In this document: piece by piece, positions 1-5,700 of the stretch | Layout: each line of letters starts with the position of its first letter | Position numbering within the stretch: position 1 is the first letter of the stretch | From: Deltaproteobacteria bacterium | GTDB taxonomy: Bacteria > Desulfobacterota > Desulfobacteria > Desulfobacterales > JAABPS01 | DNA length: 9,721 nt | Assembly: GCA_019309685.1 (NCBI GenBank) | Contig: JAFDFT010000052.1 | Location: 1 to 9,721 of the forward strand | Reading direction: 5' to 3' | The notes under the pieces: model-generated | What the model saw: the letters and a program-made list of their open reading frames with translations, nothing else | Database searches by the model: none | Told to the model about the DNA's origin: nothing | Made by a program: the position numbers and the translations under genes

Positions 1-1
1 T

Positions 2-178
2 TTACTCCTTTGTATGTTTAAGTTCTTGTCCAAAGTACCTGCCAGCTTGCAAAACCTTTTCAGGGTTATACAACTTAATCTTTTCAGAAAGTGTTCGTTG
101 GAGGAGTTATTTAAACCACCTCCGAAAGCCGTTGATAAAAACTATAACAACCAGCAGTTAAAACTTAACTTTGTCTAA
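2..178 (+). CDS. Probable transposase, C-terminal fragment (5' end outside window)
   Basis: An open frame enters from the left edge and stops at TAA 176-178, giving 58 residues. The segment reading FRVIQLNLFRKCSLEELF, followed by a proline triplet (PPPK) and the ending QLKLNFV, resembles the C-terminal tail of IS4-like DDE transposases, which often carry an 'IQxNLF' helix, a proline-rich linker and a final QLxLNF. The catalytic DDE domain would lie upstream, so no active-site residue can be checked. An insertion sequence would be expected to end soon after the stop codon; the run CCGGACAG at 179-186 could belong to its right inverted repeat, but the left end is not visible. The opposite strand also has a 34-residue open stretch here, without a start codon. 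The family assignment is from remembered motif style only; whether the element is intact is unknown. Confidence 0.55.
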   Translation, partial: LLLCMFKFLSKVPASLQNLFRVIQLNLFRKCSLEELFKPPPKAVDKNYNNQQLKLNFV

Positions 179-233
179 CCGGACAGAATTGATATCTAGT
201 ATAACATTTTCAAATTAATATTTCGCTTTCAAG

Positions 234-308
234 GTCATTGTGATCGCCGCGAAGCAATATCTAACTAACTTAAAAGGAATTGGATTGCTTCGCTGCGCTC
301 GCAATGAC
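234..308. repeat. 75-bp palindromic repeat of the GTCATTG...CAATGAC type
   Basis: Two 25-nt arms (234-258 and 284-308) are reverse complements at 22 of 25 positions and are separated by a 25-nt spacer. The right arm contains ATTGCTTCGCTGCGCTCGCA followed by ATGAC. Similar 'GTCATTGCGAGCGAAG...' palindromes are scattered between genes in many unrelated bacterial genomes. It encodes no protein; transcribed from either strand it would form a long hairpin. It lies between the transposase remnant and a second repeat, in DNA without genes. Confidence 0.75.
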
Positions 309-372
309 AGGTAAAAATACAACGGTAATTACAGAACAAAACACTAGTGCCCATTTATTAATTTCAAAAGAA

Positions 373-571
373 GGGCACCTAAAACTGTTTCCAGTTCATA
401 AATGCAAATTTTTGCTCAATTCCAAGGAAGACGATCCGCCTCAGGCGGATTAACCACAGGAATACTTAAAGTATTTCGAGGATCAAAATTTGAGCCTGTC
501 GAAGCATAGCGAAGATCCCGCTCATCGAGGACACCGAAATTGAGCAAAAAGGTCCTTTTATGGATGAAAAC
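373..571. repeat. MITE-like repeat with inverted ends (copy 1 of a two-copy family)
   Basis: The outer arms, 387-421 and 538-571, are imperfect inverted repeats that share GTTT.CA, CATAAA and a perfect TTTTTGCTCAATT/AATTGAGCAAAAA core. Inside are three further symmetric pieces: a 7-bp hairpin with TCA loop (434-440/444-450, ATCCGCC/GGCGGAT), a palindrome AATACTT/AAGTATT (461-475), and an imperfect direct repeat of TCGAGGA...TTGAGC (about 476-496 and 525-545). The first 31 nt (373-403) match 5432-5462 at 27 of 31 positions, which defines a family. No transposase frame is present. The right arm ends 11 nt before the Shine-Dalgarno of the aminopeptidase gene, so that gene's transcript must either start inside the repeat or run through it. 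Confidence 0.7.
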
Positions 572-597
572 AATCTAGTAACAGGAGGTACACTTGT

Positions 598-1797
598 ATG
601 TTCACAAATAACCAGCTTGGTAAATACGCCGACGTACTAATATGGGCGCTGAAAAAAGCCAGAACCGGTACATTTAAAAAAAAAGATATTGTTATTGTTC
701 GTTATAGTATCCCCGCGCTTGGACTTGCGGAAATCCTACACGCAAAACTGTTAAAAATGGGGATGAATCCTATTCTTCGTGCAAACCCAACATCTGTTAT
801 GGAAAGGGATTTTTATGATATCTCCAATGATGACCAACTGGTTTTTCTTGCCCCTGGAGATAAGGAACTCATAAAAAATGTCAATGGAAGTATCTTTTTG
901 CACGCGCCGGAATCCATCACCCATCTTAGCCATATAAACCCTCAAAAAATCGGTAAAGTGGCCATTTCCAGAAAACACCTTAGAGATATTATGGTAAAAC
1001 GTGAAGAGGAAGGCCATTTCGGATGGACACTCTGCATGTTGCCCACCAAAGAACTTGCGCGTCATGCCAAAATATCCATGAAAGAATACACAAGCCAGAT
1101 AATCAACGCGTGCTTTTTAAACAAATCGAGCCCTGTAAAAGAATGGCAGACGGTTTTTGACAAAGCCAAAACTATTAAACAATGGTTAAACAGAATGAAC
1201 ATAGATACGCTTCATATTGAATCGGAACGTATCGATCTTGAAATAAAACTGGGAGAAAAACGAAGATGGATCGGGATCTCAGGCCATAACATCCCCAGCT
1301 TTGAATTGTTTATGTCTCCGGATTGGAGAGGGACAAAAGGGATATATTATGCCAACCAGCCGTCATATCGAACAGGCAATTACGTAAAAGGGTTAAAAGT
1401 GGAATTCCAAAAAGGGGTCGCAACGAAAGTACATGCGCAGGCCGGAGAAAATTTTGCCAGAAAGCAGCTCTTAATGGATGACGGGGCAAAACGGATTGGT
1501 GAATTCTCACTTACAGACAAGCGATTTTCAAAAATTACTACATATATGGCGAACACGCTTTTTGATGAAAACTACGGCGGGAAATATGGAAACTGTCATA
1601 TCGCCTTAGGTGCGTCTTATTCAGACACGTATGCGGGTAATCCAAAAGAGTTGACAAAAGCCGTAAAAATAAAGCTCGGTTTTAATGATTCAGCACTGCA
1701 TTGGGATATCGTAAACACAGAAAATAAACGTGTGAGCGCCAAGCTTTTATCCGGCAAAAAGATAACTATATATGAAAACGGAAAATTTACATATTAA
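598..1797 (+). CDS. M29-family metallo-aminopeptidase
   Basis: A 399-residue protein, close to the usual length of about 400-415 for peptidase family M29 (AmpS, AmpT, aminopeptidase II). These cytosolic enzymes remove N-terminal residues from peptides with a two-metal centre and act as dimers. The C-terminal catalytic half carries the expected ligands in order: E236 in NIPSFE, E302 in IGE, H334 in CHIALG, and H368 and D370 in LHWD. Tyr341 is near the catalytic tyrosine position, and LFDEN (321-325) is the typical segment before the CH motif. The 66-residue step from E236 to E302 is what I recall between the equivalent glutamates in Thermus AmpT. The first position of the usual NIPSEE is Phe here, but the ligand glutamate seems kept. 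The start is set by AGGAGG at 583-588, 9 nt before the ATG. It is monocistronic, convergent with the response regulator gene, and flanked on both sides by repeats. The substrate range cannot be told. Confidence 0.88.
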   Translation: MFTNNQLGKYADVLIWALKKARTGTFKKKDIVIVRYSIPALGLAEILHAKLLKMGMNPILRANPTSVMERDFYDISNDDQLVFLAPGDKELIKNVNGSIFLHAPESITHLSHINPQKIGKVAISRKHLRDIMVKREEEGHFGWTLCMLPTKELARHAKISMKEYTSQIINACFLNKSSPVKEWQTVFDKAKTIKQWLNRMNIDTLHIESERIDLEIKLGEKRRWIGISGHNIPSFELFMSPDWRGTKGIYYANQPSYRTGNYVKGLKVEFQKGVATKVHAQAGENFARKQLLMDDGAKRIGEFSLTDKRFSKITTYMANTLFDENYGGKYGNCHIALGASYSDTYAGNPKELTKAVKIKLGFNDSALHWDIVNTENKRVSAKLLSGKKITIYENGKFTY

Positions 1798-1806
1798 ATG
1801 GCTTCC

Positions 1807-1996
1807 TAAAAAGTTCAATTTCAGCGTTGCGCTGCATTCTTCGCCCTGTTAAATTCTCGCTTGGCGAGACGGCGGAGCCGATTTAACAGGGCAAGTCACT
1901 GCGGCGTACTATAAGCACGCCTCATTCCTCGGGATTTGCGTCGTTTGTTGAAGCAAAGCGTAAATCCCGCTATCAGCGGGAAACTTTAACTTTTTA
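1807..1996. repeat. Structured repeat with inverted ends and a three-way-junction core
   Basis: The ends are near-perfect inverted repeats: TAAAAAGTTCAATTTC at 1807-1822 against the complement of 1980-1996 (one substitution, one indel). The interior is a chain of stems: CAGCG-TTG-CGCTG (1822-1834); a 12-bp perfect stem (GCCCTGTTAAAT 1843-1854 with 1881-1892) enclosing two hairpins, TCTCGC-TTG-GCGAGA (1855-1869) and CGGC-GGA-GCCG (1870-1880), with no unpaired base at the junction; GGCGT/ACGCC (1903-1907/1917-1921); an 11-bp stem with one G-U pair (1930-1940/1959-1969); and a competing hairpin CCCGCT-ATC-AGCGGG (1966-1980). It starts 10 nt after the aminopeptidase stop and ends 36 nt before the 3' end of the response regulator gene. 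It could end transcription from both sides, although no T-tract follows the main stems. Confidence 0.75.
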
Positions 1997-2032
1997 CTTG
2001 CCATTATTTTATGAAGTCATCTAAAGCGATGA

Positions 2033-2419
2033 TTAGGATAATGAGGCGTTTCCAGCACTAGGAACTGCAGGAGGTACCGAAGCAAAATTGTGGATATAGT
2101 CAGCCAGCGTTTTGATCAGAAAAGGTTTCGCAAGAACGGCATCAAAATTTTTACCTTCTAACATCCAGGGCGTTCCGGATATACCTATAACCGGTGTTGA
2201 TTGTCTTTTCGAATTTCGGATATACTTAAGCACGCCGTTGCCGTCAAGTCGGGGCATCTTGATATCCGTAACCACCAGATCAAACCGTTTTTCATCGAAT
2301 TTCCGGATACCTTCTTCCCCATCTGAAGCTGTTTCCACATCATGCCCAAATTTCGTTAAGGCCATTTTAATCATTTCCAATATATTTTTTTCATCATCAA
2401 TGACTAAAATATGACACAT
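2033..2419 (-). CDS. Single-domain (CheY-like) response regulator
   Basis: A 128-residue receiver domain with no output domain. It has the acidic pair D8/D9 in VIDDE, phosphoacceptor D52 in VVTDIKMP, the switch serine S81 in IGISGT, and the invariant lysine K98 in AKPF. The domain ends near residue 112 and is followed by a short Pro/Ala/Ser tail (VPPAVPSAGNASLS). Such proteins pass phosphate from a histidine kinase by protein contact or relay rather than by binding DNA. No kinase gene is adjacent, so its partner is unknown. The ATG at 2417-2419 is well supported: a purine-rich Shine-Dalgarno (GGAGGGGG on the minus strand, positions 2427-2434) lies 7 nt upstream. A possible -10 box (TATAAT on the minus strand, 2532-2537) lies 113 nt upstream but lacks a good -35. 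The fold is certain; the pathway is unknown. Confidence 0.93.
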   Translation of the reverse strand: MCHILVIDDEKNILEMIKMALTKFGHDVETASDGEEGIRKFDEKRFDLVVTDIKMPRLDGNGVLKYIRNSKRQSTPVIGISGTPWMLEGKNFDAVLAKPFLIKTLADYIHNFASVPPAVPSAGNASLS

Positions 2420-2982
2420 CTACGATCCCCCTCCAGCGCTGTAATTAATTGAAATAGTAAGTTAAAATTAGAGGATGCAACAAAACACGCGACATTTAGC
2501 TTTTTCCAGTTAAATAACAACTACAGAAAAAATTATATTTGAAATGCTGACGTGTTTAGAACATGGAGATGCCGCTGTCAAATCCAATTATTCGCGGTTT
2601 GCTTTTTCATTTTTAACAATCTATAATTAACTGTTTTTCTAATTATTTATTTGATAAACAAATCAAAACTCACTGAAACAGACCATCCAGAGAATTTAAA
2701 GTATTTTTAATAATTTAAGATAACTACGATCTATTTGCCAAATTTCAGCAAAACTATAAACTCTCAAAAACTCAAGAAAACTTCAATTTTCACCGATTTT
2801 TAAAATATCTTTTAAAGAACACCTGCCTGATAATACAAATACGCAGTGATCTTTATCCTCGAATTGATTTGTGTTTAAACCATGAAAGCTTAACGGATAT
2901 ACATGGGTGAGTCATAAAGGTTGGGATTCCTGTACAATCGACATTTGGGAAAGTAAATAAAGGGAGGAACTAACAGATGTGT
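2420..2982. other. 563-nt AT-rich intergenic region without a gene
   Basis: This lies upstream of the response regulator and downstream of the bifunctional nuclease gene. No convincing protein or RNA gene is visible. The only promoter-like word is TATAAT on the minus strand at 2532-2537, with no recognisable -35 at 17 nt. A strong GGGAGG (2962-2967) precedes an ATG at 2977 on the plus strand, but that frame codes only 13 residues and runs antisense into the nuclease gene. No clear intrinsic terminator for the miaB operon is seen. Confidence 0.6.
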
Positions 2983-3480
2983 CTACACTTTATACTTCCC
3001 AAAATCTTCTGGCGATAAATTTGCTAGATACTCTGCTAGTTTTTTGCCCTCTTCACTCTTATCATGGATTTCGGCAATATCATCTACTATTTTCGATTTT
3101 TCGATAACCTTTTCATCTACAAAAATTGGCGCCTCATATCGAAGTGCAAGTGCTATCGCATCACTGGGCCGAGCGTCCATGCTGAATGATTTTTCTTCAG
3201 ATGTAAAATAAATTTTCGCGTAAAAAGTATTATCCTTTAAATCACAAACCTCGACTTTGGATACAGATGTATTTATGGTGTCTGTAAAATTTTTAAAGAG
3301 ATCGTGTGTCATTGGACGGTCAAATTTGACATTTTGAAGTGCCGATGCAATTGAGGTCGCTTCAAGCAAACCGATCCATATGGGGATTGCCCGATCATCT
3401 TCTTCTGTTTTTAGTATGATAATCGGTGTATTTGACGCCTTATCTATTGTCAATCCTGCTATGCTCACTTTATGCAGCAT
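2983..3480 (-). CDS. Bifunctional nuclease family protein (DUF151/BFN domain)
   Basis: A 165-residue protein matching the DUF151 'bifunctional nuclease' family throughout: IPIWIG (32-37) with E40, RPMTHDL (55-61), DARPSDAIALALR (102-114) and APIFV (117-121). Plant members have been reported to degrade both RNA and DNA; in bacteria the role is largely unproven, and there is no UvrB/C-motif tail of the kind some members carry. It ends with NLSPEDFGKYKV, a C-terminus I associate with deltaproteobacterial members. The ATG overlaps the last 11 nt of miaB, and its Shine-Dalgarno AAGGAG (minus strand, 3490-3495, 9 nt upstream) lies inside the miaB coding region, so co-transcription and translational coupling are likely. 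No signal peptide or membrane segment is seen, so it should be cytosolic. Family assignment is firm; biochemical activity is inference. Confidence 0.9.
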   Translation of the reverse strand: MLHKVSIAGLTIDKASNTPIIILKTEEDDRAIPIWIGLLEATSIASALQNVKFDRPMTHDLFKNFTDTINTSVSKVEVCDLKDNTFYAKIYFTSEEKSFSMDARPSDAIALALRYEAPIFVDEKVIEKSKIVDDIAEIHDKSEEGKKLAEYLANLSPEDFGKYKV

Positions 3481-4906
3481 AACTTTTCTCTCCTTTTAAT
3501 TTGTTTAAAGATGAATGGTTCTTTACAAGTTTACCCCACAACGAATGGGAAAAGGCCTTTTCAATCCTTACGCTTGCGACTTGACCAACCATCTCCTGAT
3601 GATCCGTCGTTTTATCATCGCAAACAAAATTGACAATCTTGTTCGCGGGTGTTCGACCTGTCAGCTGATAAGTCAGACCCTTGCTGGTCGTATTATTTTT
3701 TAACTCTTTTTTACTGAAGCCTTCTACAAGAACCTCTTGATCCGTTCCGATCAATACCCTGTTTTTCTTTTTTGTAATATGCCCCTGAAATTCAAGCAAC
3801 TCATTTAATCTGTCTCGTTTTGTCTTTTCTGAAATTTTATCAGGCAATCCGGACGCTGACGCATTAGGCCTATCTGAATACTGAAAAGCGAATAACCCGT
3901 CATACTCAATAAGTTTTATTAACTCTAACGTTTGTCTGAAATCATCTTCCGTTTCTCCTGGAAAACCAACAATAATATCAGATGTTACTGCAATCTCCGG
4001 GCAAATGTTACGAAGCTGATTGATTTTTTCTACATATCTCTCTCTTGTGTACTTTCTGTTCATCTTTTTCAGGATATCGTTCGACCCTGACTGAACAGGT
4101 AGATGGATATGATGACACAATTTATCAAGATTCGCAAATGCTCTCATCAAATCTTCAGTGAGGTCCTTCGGGTGAGATGTCGTGAACCTGATCCGTAAAA
4201 GCCCCTCAATATTATTGACACGTGACAGCAATTCATGAAATGAGCACAATTCTTCTTTCTTCCCATAACTGTTAACGTTCTGACCCAGAAGAAAAATCTC
4301 CTTAACACCTGTTTTCACAAATTTCCGGGCTTCTTTAACGATACTTACAGGATCCCGACTGATCTCCCGTCCCCTGACATAAGGGACTACACAATATGTA
4401 CAATAATTGTCACACCCTCTCATAATAGTGAGGAAACAGGAAATTTCCTCAACCTGCTGCTTTGGAATTATGGATTCTTTGTGTTCCAGTTCTTCAATTT
4501 CATTTGTCATCTCAACATCAACAACGCGGTATCTCTTTGATGCTATTTTTTCAATATGCCTTGGCAGCCGTTCCACAGCATGGGTACCAAAAACGATATC
4601 TATAAACGGGACCCGTTCTAAAATGTTTTTTCCTTCCTGCTGCGCCATACATCCACCCACTCCGATAATAATACCAGGTTTCTTTTTTTTTATCTTCGCA
4701 AGACGACCAAGGAAACTAAACGCCTTTTGCTCCGCCTTAGCCCTGATCGTACACGTATTAACAATGATCAAATCCGCCATATCTAAAGAAAGCGATTCAA
4801 TATAGCCAAGCGGCTGAAGGCTTTGTATGATCCTCTCCGAATCATACACATTCATTTGACAGCCGATGGTATTCATGTAGATGTATTTCTTATCAATTGA
4901 TTGCAT
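3470..4906 (-). CDS. miaB: tRNA-2-methylthio-N6-dimethylallyladenosine synthase MiaB
   Basis: A radical-SAM methylthiotransferase that converts i6A37 to ms2i6A37 in tRNAs reading UNN codons. At 478 residues it is somewhat longer than the usual ~440-470. The N-terminal UPF0004 domain has the three cysteines of the auxiliary 4Fe-4S cluster: C16 in TIGCQMN, C52 in NTCTIR, C86 in GGCMAQQ. The radical-SAM motif C165-x3-C169-x2-C172 lies in RGCDNYCTYC, followed by VPYVRGREISR. LPVQSGSN (269-276), DIIVGFPGET (310-319) and FQYSDRPNASA (341-351) are typical. A C-terminal TRAM domain covers about 384-455. The alignment, with no insertion at YSxRP, favours MiaB over MtaB or RimO. No strong Shine-Dalgarno precedes the ATG at 4904-4906; an internal ATG at residue 11 would also leave all cysteines intact. 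It lies downstream of the DUF4911-like gene (116-nt gap) and overlaps the nuclease gene. Confidence 0.95.
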   Translation of the reverse strand: MQSIDKKYIYMNTIGCQMNVYDSERIIQSLQPLGYIESLSLDMADLIIVNTCTIRAKAEQKAFSFLGRLAKIKKKKPGIIIGVGGCMAQQEGKNILERVPFIDIVFGTHAVERLPRHIEKIASKRYRVVDVEMTNEIEELEHKESIIPKQQVEEISCFLTIMRGCDNYCTYCVVPYVRGREISRDPVSIVKEARKFVKTGVKEIFLLGQNVNSYGKKEELCSFHELLSRVNNIEGLLRIRFTTSHPKDLTEDLMRAFANLDKLCHHIHLPVQSGSNDILKKMNRKYTRERYVEKINQLRNICPEIAVTSDIIVGFPGETEDDFRQTLELIKLIEYDGLFAFQYSDRPNASASGLPDKISEKTKRDRLNELLEFQGHITKKKNRVLIGTDQEVLVEGFSKKELKNNTTSKGLTYQLTGRTPANKIVNFVCDDKTTDHQEMVGQVASVRIEKAFSHSLWGKLVKNHSSLNKLKGEKSYAA

Positions 4907-5022
4907 GAGTCTAATCTTTAGTGATGCGCACTTAACATAATCATATATATAATAAAATCGAGCTTTCTTTTAAGTTCTTTAAGCCTAGTGTGCATCCTAC
5001 TTTGAAAACCTCTACCCGTCTA

Positions 5023-5277
5023 TCATGGTTCCAAATCTTCAGAGGTAAAAGATTCAATCGGCAAACTTTCAATCATTATTTCCGTTTTAAGATCCTTTAA
5101 AATCATTTCTGCGTCATGTTCACAACCAGGCGCGATATAAAGACATATGACTCCGTTTTGTGGATCTATCGTTTTTATTACCGCTATCCCATCATAGCTC
5201 TCAAATATAAACCGCAGAAAGCTTATTTCTTTTCGATCAACACGGTACACCTGTTTTATTGTTTCCAATTGAGTCAA
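5023..5277 (-). CDS. Small DUF4911-like protein
   Basis: An 84-residue soluble protein that resembles the uncharacterised DUF4911 family, known to me mainly from Deltaproteobacteria. The recognisable core is an opening basic/hydrophobic strand (YRVDRKEISF, 11-20), FIFESYDGIAVIKTID (23-38), then a strand leading to YIAPGCEHDAEMI (47-59) and a helix. The single cysteine is C52. The frame has a stop just upstream (minus-strand TAA at 5290-5292), so only TTG at 5275-5277, or a second TTG three codons later, can start it; no Shine-Dalgarno is seen. The TTG start lowers confidence in the exact N-terminus but not in the gene, whose core looks conserved. It precedes miaB and the nuclease gene on the same strand with a 116-nt gap, so it may share their transcript. 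Function unknown. Confidence 0.7.
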   Translation of the reverse strand: MTQLETIKQVYRVDRKEISFLRFIFESYDGIAVIKTIDPQNGVICLYIAPGCEHDAEMILKDLKTEIMIESLPIESFTSEDLEP

Positions 5278-5700
5278 AAAATTAATTATTTACCATTATT
5301 TTATTCCGTTATCTGTCAATCCACCCAATTTCAAAACACTCACATCATTTTTGTCTTTTCATCAAGAACGCTGTTTTTCGTAATAATCATGTTAATTTAG
5401 TTGCCTATCTATAGAAAGAAGAAACTTAAGTGGGCATCTAAAAGTGTTTCCAATCCATAAATAAGCAATTTTTTGCAAGATCAAGAAAATCAAGGAATTG
5501 CGCGGAGATGTACTTGAGTACATCACACAAGCAATTCCGCAGATTGACGTAGAGATTGCGGAAAAGGGCTATTTATGGACGGAAACTATTTTGAGTACGT
5601 ACCACTATCCTGCTTTCCTTTTCAATAAAAATTACAAACTGATATCTCCAAATAAAATTTCATATTGTCCCATTTCCAATAATAAGCTATATGCGCTGTA
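5278..5700. other. Divergent intergenic region between the miaB group and recJ
   Basis: This 423-nt stretch separates the minus-strand DUF4911/miaB/nuclease group from plus-strand recJ. Its middle third is the repeat at 5432-5586. On the minus strand a consensus -35 word TTGACA (5314-5319) lies 37 nt before the TTG start, but no good -10 follows at 16-18 nt. On the recJ side, 5587-5700 is AT-rich with no convincing promoter or Shine-Dalgarno. A 67-codon frame starting with TTG inside the repeat is not regarded as a gene. Confidence 0.55.
5432..5586. repeat. MITE-like repeat with inverted ends (copy 2)
   Basis: The inverted ends are GTTTCCAATCCATAAAT (5446-5462) and the complement of 5571-5586 (GTTTCCGTCCATAAAT): identical except for one short indel/substitution. 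The lead-in from 5432 matches copy 1 (373-403) at 27 of 31 positions. The interior differs from copy 1 and contains a nested palindrome: GGAATTGC (5494-5501) with GCAATTCC (5531-5538), and inside it GATGTACT (5507-5514) with AGTACATC (5517-5524) around a 2-nt centre. A competing 7-bp stem TTCCGCA/TGCGGAA pairs 5535-5541 with 5557-5563. There is no transposase. It is a non-autonomous or REP-like intergenic repeat lying between divergent genes. Confidence 0.75.

Noticed and set aside
2..106. Minus-strand 34-codon open stretch at the left edge
   Set aside because: It has no start codon and an in-frame stop at 107-109; the plus-strand frame has better transposase-like character over the same bases.
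1288..1305. Apparent loss of a metal ligand in the M29 aminopeptidase (NIPSFE instead of NIPSEE)
   Set aside because: The remaining glutamate, E236, is 66 residues before the next glutamate ligand, the spacing I recall for Thermus AmpT, so the substituted residue is probably not the ligand.
2460..2500. Possible sigma-54 promoter (TTGCA on the minus strand) upstream of the response regulator
   Set aside because: The matching GG of the -24 element is absent at the required spacing.
2977..3018. Plus-strand 13-codon frame behind a strong GGGAGG
   Set aside because: It is very short, runs antisense into the 3' end of the nuclease gene, and has no promoter or attenuator context; chance occurrence is more likely than a leader peptide.
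4923..4996. Inverted repeat GATGCGCAC/GTGTGCATC between the DUF4911-like gene and miaB
   Set aside because: Nine-nt arms with a mismatch around a 56-nt loop are within what chance gives; there is no T-tract or further pairing to make a terminator or riboswitch.
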